From: Bacillota bacterium
Lineage (GTDB): Bacteria > Bacillota > Clostridia > Christensenellales > UMGS416
DNA length: 64,000 nucleotides
NCBI GenBank assembly: GCA_023421955.1
Contig: JAEZSE010000021.1
Span: 18,591 to 82,590, forward strand
Direction of reading: 5' to 3'
The number at the start of each line of letters is the position of its first letter. The stretch's first letter is position 1. The notes beneath the pieces are model-generated. The model saw only the letters and a list, made by a program, of their open reading frames with translations. It ran no database searches and had not been told where the DNA came from. The position numbers and the translations under genes are program-made. Positions 27,334 through 35,974 of the stretch are shown one piece after another.

Positions 27334-27464
27334 CACAATTCTCATACGTCTATAACAATACAGGTATATGCTCATGTTTTAGTTTATTCCGCTCATGATC
27401 AGGGCAATTTGTAACTGTAACTTGCTACACGATCAGGTTATCAAGTTATGGAAGGGCTGGCAGA

Positions 27465-29933
27465 ATGAAACTCAGAACACGACTATCAGCCACAATCATT
27501 CCAGTTTTGTTGCTAGGTGTGATCATAATCAATGTTACGTTTGGGAGCTTCCTGCAAAACCTTTCACTCGCACAAGAGAAGATGCTGGTTGACCAAAGCG
27601 AAAAGAACATCGTCCAGTTTCTCTCTGATCGAACAGACAAATACACCGGAACCGTTAATGACTGGGCTCATTGGAATGATACATACCATTTCGTGGCCGG
27701 AAACAATCCGGCTTATGTAAAAGACAATATTACTGAGGACACATTTGAGAACCTTGATATCAATTTCATGATATTAACCACGCTGGACGGAACCGTGGTT
27801 CATAAAGCATACTATTACTTTGGGATGGGTGACTTTGGAGGGTTTTCCATCCCGTTCCAAAACAGCATGAACAAGGCCATACAGAAATTTACAAACGGTG
27901 ACGACCATTACGGGATACTACAAATCGGAGACACGTTTTACTTCGTATCGTCATCAAGCGTCACTGATTCCAACAGTGTAAATGCTCCAAATGGCTACTT
28001 GATTTTTGGCAGGCAAATCAGCTGGCAAATCATCGATTCCCTGGAAAAGATATCCGGCTGCACGCTGGAGACCATCCGCGAAGTGGGCAATGAAGAACCC
28101 AGCAGTGCCAAATTGAAGGGGTCCGTCCCAGTATTTGAGAGAAATGTCGCGATTAGTGAGGATAGAAATTCGATCCTGATCACTCTTGTTGCACAGAACA
28201 ACGAAGCCGAGTTTCCAGATGTCGAGATGGGGCTTACCATGGACCGTTCCTTATACGTCATGTCCCTTGAAAGAGCGCTTCGGTTTGCTTTGTTCAACAC
28301 CATTGCTTTGTTGATATTATCGTTCACGATATTCTTGATTGTCGGCAGATATTTGTCCAAACCGTTTATAAACCTGGTCAACGATCTGAAAGAAATAGAC
28401 ATCAGCGAAAACCACTTTACAAGAATGCCTGGCAATAAAATCGCAGAGTTTTCCTTTATCAGTGAATCGATCAACAACTTGCTTACGAGGATTGAAGCGG
28501 AACACAGCAAGGTGGTGGCCAACGAGGAGAAACTGCAGGCAACATTGCTGTCGGTGGGCGATGGGGTGGTATCGGTGGACAACACCGGTCTGGTCCAATT
28601 CCTGAATCCTATTGCGGAGCATCTGACCGGGTGGACACTGCAGGAAGCGCTGAACCAACCCATTGAGAACGTTTTCCGCATTATCAACGAATACACACGC
28701 GATCTGGTGGAAAGCCCGGTGAAGGTCGTGTTTGAAACACAAAAGATTGTCGATCTTACGAACCACACATTACTGGTCTCGAGAGATGGCACAGAACGCC
28801 CGATTGAAGACACCGCCGCGCCTATCCTCGATGTGCATGGCCAGACCATCGGATGCGTGTTGGTGTTCCGTGATTTCAGTGAGCGCAAGGAACGTCAACG
28901 CCGTATTGAGTATCTAAGCTACCATGATCAACTCTCCGGGCTTTACAACCGGCGGTTCTTTGAGGAAGAATTGCGGCGGCTCGATGTGAGCCGGAATCTG
29001 CCCATCTCCTTCATCTATTCAGACGTGAACGGGTTGAAAACAATCAACGATGCATTCGGCCATCAGGTTGGCGATCAGTTGATCCGCGAGGTATCTGATG
29101 CAATGAAAGCAGAGTGCCGCGCAGACGACATCATTGCCAGGACAGGCGGCGATGAGTTTATCATCCTATTGCCAAAAACCGATTCTCATGCCGTGGAAAA
29201 AATCACTGAGCGAATCCATGAGCGGGTTGAAATGATTAAGTTCATGGAGATCGGCGCCTCCATCGCGTTCGGGTGGAGCACGAAGCTATTGGAAGGCCAA
29301 CACGTCTGGGATGTGCTGAAAAAAGCAGAAAACAAGATGTATCAAAACAAGATCCTGCACGCAGCCAGCAAGCGTAACGCAGTGATCCGCTCCATCATGA
29401 ATGCGCTGTTGGTAAAAAGCCCGAGAGAAAACGCACACTCCAAACGAGTCAGTAAGCTTTGCGAAGATATGGGAGTGGTGCTTAACTTGAAAATCGACGA
29501 GATCAGAGAGCTCAAAACAGCCGGCGAGCTGCACGACATTGGAAAAATCGCGGTGGATGAAACTCTCCTTGACAAGACAGAAAAGCTGTCTGACAGCGAA
29601 CTGGCCCAAATCAGGCAACACCCGGAAATTGGGTTTCGGCTGTTGAACACATCCAACGAGTTTTACTTCATTGCAGAATATGTGCTGGCACACCACGAGC
29701 GCTGGGACGGAACCGGGTACCCCCGCGGGTTGGTTGGCGAGGCAATCCCATGGAAGGCCAGGATCATTGCCATCGCCGATTCCTATGACGCGATGACCAG
29801 TGACCGGCCATACCGCAAGGCCATGTCGATGGAAGATGCCATTGCAGAGTTGAAGAAAAGCGCAAGCACCCAGTTCGACCCCGATATCGCCAAGGTATTT
29901 GTGGAAAAGGTATTGGGAGAAAGCTGGCAGTAA
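27465..29933 (+). CDS. CHASE4-HAMP-PAS-GGDEF-HD-GYP cyclic-di-GMP signalling protein
   Basis: A membrane receptor with both synthetic and degradative output. It has a first membrane helix at residues 10-28, then an extracellular CHASE4 sensor with the signature DWAHWNDTYHF, a second helix near 275-297, a HAMP-like linker, a PAS domain (LLSVGDGVVSVDNTGLVQFLN), then GGDEF and HD-GYP domains. The GGDEF active motif is intact (TGGDEF near residue 561), so diguanylate cyclase activity is possible. The HD-GYP motifs are intact: HDIGK near 689 and HHERWDGTGYP near 750. EAL is absent. GAAGGGC precedes the ATG. The dominant activity cannot be predicted. Confidence 0.93.
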   Translation: MKLRTRLSATIIPVLLLGVIIINVTFGSFLQNLSLAQEKMLVDQSEKNIVQFLSDRTDKYTGTVNDWAHWNDTYHFVAGNNPAYVKDNITEDTFENLDINFMILTTLDGTVVHKAYYYFGMGDFGGFSIPFQNSMNKAIQKFTNGDDHYGILQIGDTFYFVSSSSVTDSNSVNAPNGYLIFGRQISWQIIDSLEKISGCTLETIREVGNEEPSSAKLKGSVPVFERNVAISEDRNSILITLVAQNNEAEFPDVEMGLTMDRSLYVMSLERALRFALFNTIALLILSFTIFLIVGRYLSKPFINLVNDLKEIDISENHFTRMPGNKIAEFSFISESINNLLTRIEAEHSKVVANEEKLQATLLSVGDGVVSVDNTGLVQFLNPIAEHLTGWTLQEALNQPIENVFRIINEYTRDLVESPVKVVFETQKIVDLTNHTLLVSRDGTERPIEDTAAPILDVHGQTIGCVLVFRDFSERKERQRRIEYLSYHDQLSGLYNRRFFEEELRRLDVSRNLPISFIYSDVNGLKTINDAFGHQVGDQLIREVSDAMKAECRADDIIARTGGDEFIILLPKTDSHAVEKITERIHERVEMIKFMEIGASIAFGWSTKLLEGQHVWDVLKKAENKMYQNKILHAASKRNAVIRSIMNALLVKSPRENAHSKRVSKLCEDMGVVLNLKIDEIRELKTAGELHDIGKIAVDETLLDKTEKLSDSELAQIRQHPEIGFRLLNTSNEFYFIAEYVLAHHERWDGTGYPRGLVGEAIPWKARIIAIADSYDAMTSDRPYRKAMSMEDAIAELKKSASTQFDPDIAKVFVEKVLGESWQ

Positions 29934-29934
29934 T

Positions 29935-30136
29935 TTATTCCTCTACCCATACATACCGCACGCGGTAAACCGCGCCGCCATGGCGGGATAATGGAGCGGA
30001 CTCCCCATTGCTGTTCAGCGGATCCATGCACAGGTGTTCTCCATTGGAAGCTCCCACAATCAGCACCCGATGCACATCCAGTTACCGCCAGTGCCATTGC
30101 AGCAAACGCCGCAATGATCAGCATCCGCCGCCTCAT
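29935..30136 (-). pseudogene. Remnant of a short lipoprotein gene, frameshifted
   Basis: The minus-strand frame starting at 30136 encodes a lipoprotein signal (MRRRMLIIAAFAAMALAVTGC). A few codons further the frame drifts. The +1 frame carries a protein-like tail (VLIVGASNGEHLCMD and RHGGAVYRVRYVWVEE) that ends at TAA 29935-29937. Joining the two would give about 65 residues. This is either a pseudogene or an assembly error. There is no other gene in the 387-base gap from 29934 to 30320. Confidence 0.4.
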
Positions 30137-30320
30137 TCCACGCCTCCATATCTCCATTGTTGGCCCGAGTATATCACCGGGCCAAGCTCTAAACAAGCTG
30201 TTTCAAGCATACACTATAAACACTCGCTGCGACAAACAAGCCGACAACGTTGCCAAACTCTTGCATTCCGGTTATACTGAATCCATCGGAAAAGCACATC
30301 ATCACATCGGAGGAATGGCA

Positions 30321-30707
30321 ATGTACTGCGCGCATTGCGGCAATCGGATATCGGAAGAGGCCAGCTTTTGCACCCAATGTGGGGCCAAAGCTGCAATCAG
30401 CCAACCGCACACCGTTGTGTCACGCATCTCAGGCTCACCCATTGAGGTCTATGTGGAAACCAACAGCCCATCAGCCATCGCCCTTTGCCATAGGCTGCAC
30501 AGCGAACTGAACCTGCCCTACCCCATCGCACAGACGCCGGAACAGGCTGACCGCCGCTGGAAGCCTGGCATGGCTTGCTTTTATGTGAAGGGCAACGAGT
30601 GGGACATACTAAACCTGAAAGAAGCCATCACGATGCGCCTTTTGGTCGAGGGTTGGCAGATGCAGCCGGCGACCAGCATATTTGTCCGTGAGGAAACAGA
30701 GCTTTGA
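30321..30707 (+). CDS. Small zinc-ribbon protein with DUF2007-like C-terminus
   Basis: A 128-residue protein with an N-terminal double CxxC zinc ribbon (YCAHCGN and SFCTQCGAKA). The second half (SPIEVYVETNSPSAIALCHRLHSEL) reads like a small ferredoxin-like regulatory fold, but I do not recognise the family with certainty. The ATG at 30321 is preferred because CGGAGGA ends six bases upstream; the earlier ATG at 30315 touches that site. Function unknown. Confidence 0.65.
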   Translation: MYCAHCGNRISEEASFCTQCGAKAAISQPHTVVSRISGSPIEVYVETNSPSAIALCHRLHSELNLPYPIAQTPEQADRRWKPGMACFYVKGNEWDILNLKEAITMRLLVEGWQMQPATSIFVREETEL

Positions 30708-30788
30708 TCCCGGGTTAAGATCAATTCATCATATTTGCGGCTCAAACGGCATTACAATGTATCATCTCCGAAAGGAGGATGCGTTGCC

Positions 30789-31271
30789 TTGCGTGAAAAA
30801 TACTGGGCTTATTACACGGGCACAAAGTATGAGCTTCTCTATTTCTACGAATACCGCAACGATTCCTACCGGTGGATGAGATACCTCGAGAGCTTTCTGG
30901 CAATTGTGTCCAGCACCAGCGTGGCGGCGTGGGCAGTATGGAGCCAATTGCCGCTGCTATGGGCGGTGCTGATTGCAGCGTCACAGGTAATGACGGCGGT
31001 GAAGCAATATCTGCCATACAGCAAGCGGGTCACGGCGCTCAATGAGCTGTTGCCCCGACTGGACGCCGTGCTCAACCGTATTGACCACGACTGGTTGCGA
31101 GTTGATAAGGGCAGCCTGACCGATGAGCAAATCAACGACCTGCTCTTCAGTTACAAAAAAGAATGCACCGACCTTGCAAACCAGCACCTGACCGGCGTTT
31201 ACCTCCCAGAGCGGGAAGATTTTCGCAGGGCGGCGCAGGGCAAGGCTGAATGCTTTTTTGAGTGTTTTTAG
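30789..31271 (+). CDS. SLATT-like two-helix membrane protein of unknown function
   Basis: A 160-residue protein with a conserved acidic/aromatic N-terminus (LREKYWAYYTGTKYELLYFY), two membrane helices (ESFLAIVSSTSVAAWAVW and LLWAVLIAASQVMTAVKQ), and a helical cytoplasmic tail with DHDWLRVD. The layout resembles the SLATT (two-TM) families associated with nucleotide-sensing effectors, which is a tentative similarity. The TTG start at 30789 follows GGAGG by ten bases. It is followed after ten bases by a 68-residue partner. Confidence 0.55.
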   Translation: MREKYWAYYTGTKYELLYFYEYRNDSYRWMRYLESFLAIVSSTSVAAWAVWSQLPLLWAVLIAASQVMTAVKQYLPYSKRVTALNELLPRLDAVLNRIDHDWLRVDKGSLTDEQINDLLFSYKKECTDLANQHLTGVYLPEREDFRRAAQGKAECFFECF

Positions 31272-31281
31272 AGGGAAGACA

Positions 31282-31488
31282 ATGAAAAAAAACGAAACAG
31301 TAAATGGCTCCAGCGTACGGACTCCAGGTGACAACCGGCACAACTTCGCACAGGTGCCAGCAATGACCCGGCCCATCCCGCTGCCCCGCATGGATATGCT
31401 CCAGCAGCGGGAGGAGGTTGGAAAACAAATCAAAACCAGCCTGGATCAGAATGACTCGCTGCCTTCCGCGAAGGGAATCAGAGAGTAA
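31282..31488 (+). CDS. Small unknown protein paired with the two-helix protein
   Basis: A 68-residue, Pro/Arg/Lys-rich, disordered-looking protein (MKKNETVNGSSVRTPGDN). It begins ten bases behind the two-helix protein gene, with AGAGGG before the ATG, which suggests that the two are made as a pair. I recognise no domain. Confidence 0.55.
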   Translation: MKKNETVNGSSVRTPGDNRHNFAQVPAMTRPIPLPRMDMLQQREEVGKQIKTSLDQNDSLPSAKGIRE

Positions 31489-31499
31489 AGTTTTACACA

Positions 31500-31528
31500 T
31501 TTACCCCCGTTAGCCTTGATGATATAAT
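31500..31528 (+). promoter_or_regulatory. Predicted extended -10 promoter of apbE
   Basis: TTTACC, a 17-base spacer, then TGATATAAT. Its start site would fall within a base or two of the apbE ATG at 31536, suggesting a leaderless transcript. Confidence 0.5.
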
Positions 31529-31535
31529 TGTCCTC

Positions 31536-32615
31536 ATGAAAAAGGCACTTATATTCTTGCTGTGTTCTATCATGTTACTTGCCGCGGGCTGCTCCGGCTC
31601 GTCGGGCTATCAAAAATACTCCACCGAATTTCTGGACACCTTTGACACTGTGATTCAGGTGATGGGCTATAGCAAAAGCCAGGCTGAGTTTGACAATTGG
31701 GCAGAAAAAGCACAAGCTCGTTTCGTAGAGCTGAATAAGCTTTATGATATGTATCACGACTACGACGGTGTCAACAACATCAAAACCATCAACGATAATG
31801 CCGGTAAACAGCCTGTAAAGGTGAGCTCCGATATCATCCAAATGCTTCTGTTTTGCAAGCAGTGGCAGGCCAAAACACCGGAGGCCATCAACATCGCGCT
31901 TGGCGCGATGGTTGGCATCTGGCACGATTACCGCCAGGCCGGTTTGGACAATCCAGGCCAGGCCGCCTTGCCTCCCATAGATAAACTTGAGGATGCAGCG
32001 TCACATAGCAATATCGATGATGTGATCATAGACGAGGCAGCTGGCACAGTTTATCTGCGGGACCCGGAAATGCGTCTGGACGTGGGTTCGGTTGCCAAGG
32101 GTTACGCGACTGAGCTGGTGGCCAAGGAACTAAACAGCCTGGGTTGGCAGTCATTCGTGATCAACAGCGGCGGCAACGTGCGTGCCATCGGGGCGAAACT
32201 GGACGGCAAGAATTCCAAATGGGGTGTGGGCATCACCGATCCGGGAAATCCCGGTGACGCAGTCACCGCCGCCAAGTTGCTGGATACAGCATATGTGGCA
32301 GGTCTATCCGTGACGACTGCAGGTGATTATCAGCGTTACTACACCGTGGATGGCAAACGCTACCACCATATCATCGACCCAGAAACGCTGATGCCTGCCA
32401 ATCATTTCAAAGCTGTCTCCGTGGTGACAGAGAGCTCTGCTGTGGCTGATTTTGTAGACACCGTGCTGTTCATCCTGCCCTACGAGGATGGTTTGGCCTA
32501 TATTCAAAGCATTGGCGGCATCGAAGCGATGTGGGTGCTGCCTGACGGCACCATCCGGGCTACCGATGGCATGAAGGCGATGCTGAAGAACCTGGGTGGG
32601 GCGACGGCTCAATAA
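31536..32615 (+). CDS. apbE: FAD:protein FMN transferase, lipoprotein
   Basis: ApbE transfers FMN from FAD to threonine residues of membrane or secreted flavoproteins. The N-terminus is a lipoprotein signal (MLLAAGC lipobox). The flavin-binding blocks are visible: EFLDTFDTVI, DVGSVAKGYATELVAKEL, NSGGNVRAIG, SVTTAGDYQRYY and YHHIIDPETLMPA. The length of 359 residues fits. It lacks a clear ribosome binding site. Its target protein is not visible nearby. Confidence 0.93.
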   Translation: MKKALIFLLCSIMLLAAGCSGSSGYQKYSTEFLDTFDTVIQVMGYSKSQAEFDNWAEKAQARFVELNKLYDMYHDYDGVNNIKTINDNAGKQPVKVSSDIIQMLLFCKQWQAKTPEAINIALGAMVGIWHDYRQAGLDNPGQAALPPIDKLEDAASHSNIDDVIIDEAAGTVYLRDPEMRLDVGSVAKGYATELVAKELNSLGWQSFVINSGGNVRAIGAKLDGKNSKWGVGITDPGNPGDAVTAAKLLDTAYVAGLSVTTAGDYQRYYTVDGKRYHHIIDPETLMPANHFKAVSVVTESSAVADFVDTVLFILPYEDGLAYIQSIGGIEAMWVLPDGTIRATDGMKAMLKNLGGATAQ

Positions 32616-32717
32616 CAAGACTTGCCGTTTCTTGGCACGTGAAGTCAAATTGCATGCCTTTGTGACAAAAAGATGCTATAATACCGATATTCTTTCCTAT
32701 TTTAAGGAGTTCTGCCG

Positions 32718-33626
32718 GTGTATTATATAATATGCAATCCCACCGCCGGCGGCGGAAGGGCGTTGGAAACGCTTACGCAACTCGAGGCCCACATGAAGGC
32801 CAAGGGCATAGCCTATGAAATCGGCATGTCGCAATACCACAAACACGCAGTGGATCTGGTGAAGCAGGCCCTTGAAAAAGGATACCGCAACATCTTGACG
32901 CTTGGCGGTGACGGCACGGTGTTTGAAGCCGTGAACGGTCTGGCCCAGTCCGGACTGCTGGACGAGGCCGCCATCGGCTTTCTGCCGGGTGGCACAGGCA
33001 ACGACACCACCCGTTGTCTGAACACACCACAGGACCCTCTGGAAGCCTTTGACGCGTTAATCAACGGACGAGTTGCCAAAATCGACCTGTGGAACGCCAA
33101 CGGCTTGTATTTCGTCAATGTGTTCGGGTTGGGGCTGGACACCGACCTGGCTGGTTGGGCATCCAAAACCAAGAAGATCATGAAGGGGATGCCCGCCTAT
33201 ATCGTGGCCTTGTTGCTCACGCTGTTCAACTTCAAGTTCAAGAAGGTTCGTCTCACAATAGACGGCAAGGTGATGGAGCGTGAACTGGTGGTGCTGACCG
33301 CCTCCAACGGCAAGTATTATGGAGGCGGAATACTGGTGTCGCCCGATGGTATTGAGGATGACGGCAAACTGGAGCTGGTGATGATCAACCGCGTAAACAA
33401 GCTGCGCATCCCAGGGCTGCTTGCCAAATACATCGCGGGCCGCCACATCAAGGAAATCAAGGAATGTGAGTATATCCGCACCGAAGGCTTCACCATTGAA
33501 TCAGGTATGGACATCCATTGCGAGACCGATGGTGAAATTGAGCTTGCACTGCCTGTGACGGTGCGGCGGGCAGATAAGCCCATCCGTGTGATCGTATCCG
33601 GGGCGTTCTCCCCGACGGGAGGTTGA
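32718..33626 (+). CDS. Diacylglycerol/lipid kinase, DgkB/YegS family
   Basis: Soluble ATP-dependent kinase for diacylglycerol or similar lipids. It has the N-terminal CNPTAGGGRA, the catalytic GGDGT (residues 63-67) followed by VFEAVNGL, and the GFLPGGTGNDTTR loop. The GTG start at 32718 has AAGGAG nine bases upstream, and an extended -10 element (TGCTATAAT, 32674-32682) suggests its own promoter. The stop abuts the next gene at 33627. Confidence 0.93.
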   Translation: MYYIICNPTAGGGRALETLTQLEAHMKAKGIAYEIGMSQYHKHAVDLVKQALEKGYRNILTLGGDGTVFEAVNGLAQSGLLDEAAIGFLPGGTGNDTTRCLNTPQDPLEAFDALINGRVAKIDLWNANGLYFVNVFGLGLDTDLAGWASKTKKIMKGMPAYIVALLLTLFNFKFKKVRLTIDGKVMERELVVLTASNGKYYGGGILVSPDGIEDDGKLELVMINRVNKLRIPGLLAKYIAGRHIKEIKECEYIRTEGFTIESGMDIHCETDGEIELALPVTVRRADKPIRVIVSGAFSPTGG

Positions 33627-34733
33627 ATGTATCGCAGGCCCAGAAAAAAGGTGCACCTTGGATGGCTGCTCGCAATTGTGGCGCTTGTCGTGCTGGCCGG
33701 CATCGGATATGGTGTCTACAAACTGATTGCTGGAACGCCAGAGCTTGACCGTGACGCGTTTTTGCTCCCCACTCCCAACAAGGATGGGGTATATCCATGG
33801 AGCAATGGCGTGCTCTGTGTCTATGATAACAAGCTGATCTGCAATGAACTCAATAAGGATGCCCCTCTCTGGACGATTGACCTGCCAGCCAGCAATATGA
33901 AGGCACGCAAGGAAGGCGATTACACGGTGGCTTGGGGTGGGAACACCACTGTGCTGATTGATAAGGAAGGCATCAACAGGGGTGTCATGGCCGAGCCTGA
34001 GGGCACCGAGGTTGTACTGGCTGTGCCGGGTGGCAGTACGTTTGCCGTAATCATCAGGGAAGAGGGGCAACACCGCCTCAGGGTTTATTCTGTGAAGGAT
34101 CTCAGCCAGGTGGATGAGATCCGTTTTCCCTATGCCAGCGTGCTGGGCTTGGGCTATTTTGGCGAAAAATCCAGCCAACTCTGGGTGCTGACGGTGGACT
34201 CCCACGGCACAGATCCGGTTACCAGGATGACCACATATACCCCTGGGAAAAAGTACACTGGCGAGATCACGCTGCGAAACGAGATCGCTTACGCCGCCGT
34301 GATGCAGAAGGACCTGACCTATCTTGTGGGCACCCACACCCAAACGGTTTGGGAGCATGGCGGAGAGACAAAGCCCAGAAAGCTCATCTATGGATGGAAC
34401 CTGCAGGACACTCTGGTGGGTGCCAACGGCAAGGTTGCTTTTCTGTTTGCCCCGGCTGGTTCCGGAGCGCAACTATCCTCGCTGTGGTATGTGAACAGCG
34501 ACGGCACCGAGTACCGCTTCCCACTGCCTGCAGGATGCACAAAAGCAATGCTCAAGGAAAACGGCAGGATTTGCGCCGTTACCGAAAACGGAGTGTATTC
34601 ATTTGCTGCCAACGGCACATCAAGCCGTTTCTTTCCACTTGCAAATACGGTGGAAAGCATATCGGCGGTGGTGCCAGGCAAGGCGTTTGTGATCTATTCC
34701 AATCATCGGAACTACTTGATGAACTTGCCATAA
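33627..34733 (+). CDS. DUF5711-like membrane-anchored propeller protein
   Basis: A 368-residue protein with a basic N-terminus, a single membrane helix (LGWLLAIVALVVLAGIGYGVY), and an extracytoplasmic beta-rich domain with repeated strand motifs (GVYPWSNGVLCVYDNKLICN, TVAWGGNTTVLIDKEGIN). It resembles DUF5711 proteins found beside CvpA genes in clostridia. The ATG directly follows the kinase stop, and GGGAGG lies four bases upstream. Its function is unknown; position with CvpA suggests a cell-envelope role. Confidence 0.7.
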   Translation: MYRRPRKKVHLGWLLAIVALVVLAGIGYGVYKLIAGTPELDRDAFLLPTPNKDGVYPWSNGVLCVYDNKLICNELNKDAPLWTIDLPASNMKARKEGDYTVAWGGNTTVLIDKEGINRGVMAEPEGTEVVLAVPGGSTFAVIIREEGQHRLRVYSVKDLSQVDEIRFPYASVLGLGYFGEKSSQLWVLTVDSHGTDPVTRMTTYTPGKKYTGEITLRNEIAYAAVMQKDLTYLVGTHTQTVWEHGGETKPRKLIYGWNLQDTLVGANGKVAFLFAPAGSGAQLSSLWYVNSDGTEYRFPLPAGCTKAMLKENGRICAVTENGVYSFAANGTSSRFFPLANTVESISAVVPGKAFVIYSNHRNYLMNLP

Positions 34734-34834
34734 ACACGCTGTGACTTGACTGAAACAATACAAAGCATTAAGATTGCGTTGTGCGAAGCCTTTGGCGGCG
34801 CATGGGATCGTATCGTGTGCCTGGAGGCAAAGGT

Positions 34835-35551
34835 TTGGAAATTAACATCCTTGACATAACCGTATACGCCATCATCCTGATCAGTGTCGCGGCCGGCGTT
34901 TATCAGGGGTTTCTTGCCACGTCTGCCAATACTGCGGGGTATTTTATTGCGCTCATCTCTGCTTGGCTGTTTTACGGCGGTGCCGCCGCCAATGTCAAGG
35001 CAGCGGGAAAAATCATTCCGGCGCTGCTGTATTACTCAGAATCATCCGATATGCTTGGCACTGTGGATACCTATCGCACCAGCGTGGAGGGGATCACCAA
35101 ATCGGGGCTCGACTCCCTGCTGAAGGCCTTGCCGCTCCCCCACCCAGTCGATCAATGGTTTTCGGGTAATGTATTGAACCAAGTATATGAAAAGATGGGC
35201 ATCCAGAACCTTGGGGACTACCTGTCACGCACCGTGGCGGAAGTGGCTGTGAACATTGGATGCTTTCTGATGATCTTCCTGGGTGTCTATATTGCCTTGA
35301 CAATTCTCGTGAACCTTTTGCATTATGTGGTAAAGCTGCCTTCCCTGCAGCAATTGGACGGTGTGGCAGGTGGTGTGATCGGGCTGGGCCGGGGCGTACT
35401 GCTGGTGTTTGTGCTGTTCCTGATCGTGCCAGTGATGCTATCGATGCTGCCCGTGCAGCAAATCAAGGAAATCGTGGAGACATCACACACGGCAGCGTTC
35501 TTCTATCAGCACAACTTTTTATTCGGATGGATCCGGAGCTTCATTGGGTAA
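34835..35551 (+). CDS. CvpA family membrane protein
   Basis: A 238-residue protein with the CvpA topology of four or five helices. The first (ILDITVYAIILISVAAGVYQGF) and last (GRGVLLVFVLFLIVPVML) contain typical motifs, and the LDGVAGGVIGLGRG segment matches CvpA. CvpA proteins are linked with membrane integrity and septal functions in other bacteria, but the biochemical role is not firmly known. The TTG at 34835 is chosen because GGAGG lies eight bases upstream. It is the last protein gene before the tRNA pair. Confidence 0.82.
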   Translation: MEINILDITVYAIILISVAAGVYQGFLATSANTAGYFIALISAWLFYGGAAANVKAAGKIIPALLYYSESSDMLGTVDTYRTSVEGITKSGLDSLLKALPLPHPVDQWFSGNVLNQVYEKMGIQNLGDYLSRTVAEVAVNIGCFLMIFLGVYIALTILVNLLHYVVKLPSLQQLDGVAGGVIGLGRGVLLVFVLFLIVPVMLSMLPVQQIKEIVETSHTAAFFYQHNFLFGWIRSFIG

Positions 35552-35572
35552 GCTCAAAGGGCTTTTTAACGC

Positions 35573-35601
35573 TGGACATCACTTAGCAGATATGTTATAC
35601 T
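35573..35601 (+). promoter_or_regulatory. Promoter of the tRNA-Thr/tRNA-Pro pair
   Basis: TGGACA, a 17-base spacer and TATACT preceded by TGT, about 20 bases before the first mature tRNA base. Confidence 0.65.
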
Positions 35602-35620
35602 TTCTTGCGCGGAAAAACGC

Positions 35621-35696
35621 GCCAATGTAGCTCAGTTGGCAGAGCAGCGGTTTCGTAAACCGCAGGTCAAGGGTTCGAATCCCTTCATTGGCTCCA
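35621..35696 (+). tRNA. tRNA-Thr (CGT anticodon)
   Basis: Cloverleaf with seven-base-pair acceptor stem GCCAATG/CATTGGC, D-loop with GG, anticodon loop TTCGTAA (anticodon CGT, reads ACG), T-loop GGTTCGAATCC, discriminator T and genome-encoded CCA. Confidence 0.96.
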
Positions 35697-35700
35697 GTAT

Positions 35701-35777
35701 CGAGGTGTGGCTCAGTTTGGTAGAGCGCTGCGTTCGGGACGCAGAGGTCGTAGGTTCAAATCCTATCACCTCGACCA
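35701..35777 (+). tRNA. tRNA-Pro (CGG anticodon)
   Basis: Acceptor stem CGAGGTG/CACCTCG, anticodon loop TTCGGGA (anticodon CGG, reads CCG), T-loop GGTTCAAATCC, discriminator A and encoded CCA. It lies four bases behind tRNA-Thr, and the foreign-looking gene block begins just to its right, so its 3' end is a candidate attachment site. Confidence 0.96.
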
Positions 35778-35803
35778 TATAATGTTGACAAAATAGATGC
35801 AAC

Positions 35804-35837
35804 GCCCGAAAAGCCCGTATTTACGGGCTTTTCGGGC
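35804..35837 (+). terminator. Terminator after the tRNA pair
   Basis: A 16-base-pair stem (GCCCGAAAAGCCCGTA / TACGGGCTTTTCGGGC) with a two-base TT loop. The internal AAAA/TTTT is typical of terminators that work in both directions. Confidence 0.85.
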
Positions 35838-35930
35838 ACTCTGGCCCTGATTTTCGAAAAGTGCGTTTCCGTAGATGCGCGACGCTACAAAGAGCTTTTT
35901 GGTGGGATTCGAACTTCCACGCATTAAAAA

Positions 35931-35970
35931 ACGGCTGTATGGATGAGAAAATCCATACAGCCGTTTTCTT
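35931..35970. terminator. Bidirectional terminator at the left end of the mobile element
   Basis: A 14-base-pair stem (ACGGCTGTATGGAT / ATCCATACAGCCGT) with a GAGAAA loop, preceded by a run of A (35926-35930) and followed by a T-rich tail, hence functional on both strands. The minus-strand gene that it would end stops just right of it at 35975. Confidence 0.88.
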
Positions 35971-35974
35971 TTTC

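Noticed and set aside
35901..35920. A further tRNA on the minus strand
   Set aside because: Only the T-loop-like GTTCGAATCCC is present; acceptor stem, D-arm and anticodon arm are missing, and the T-stem does not pair.
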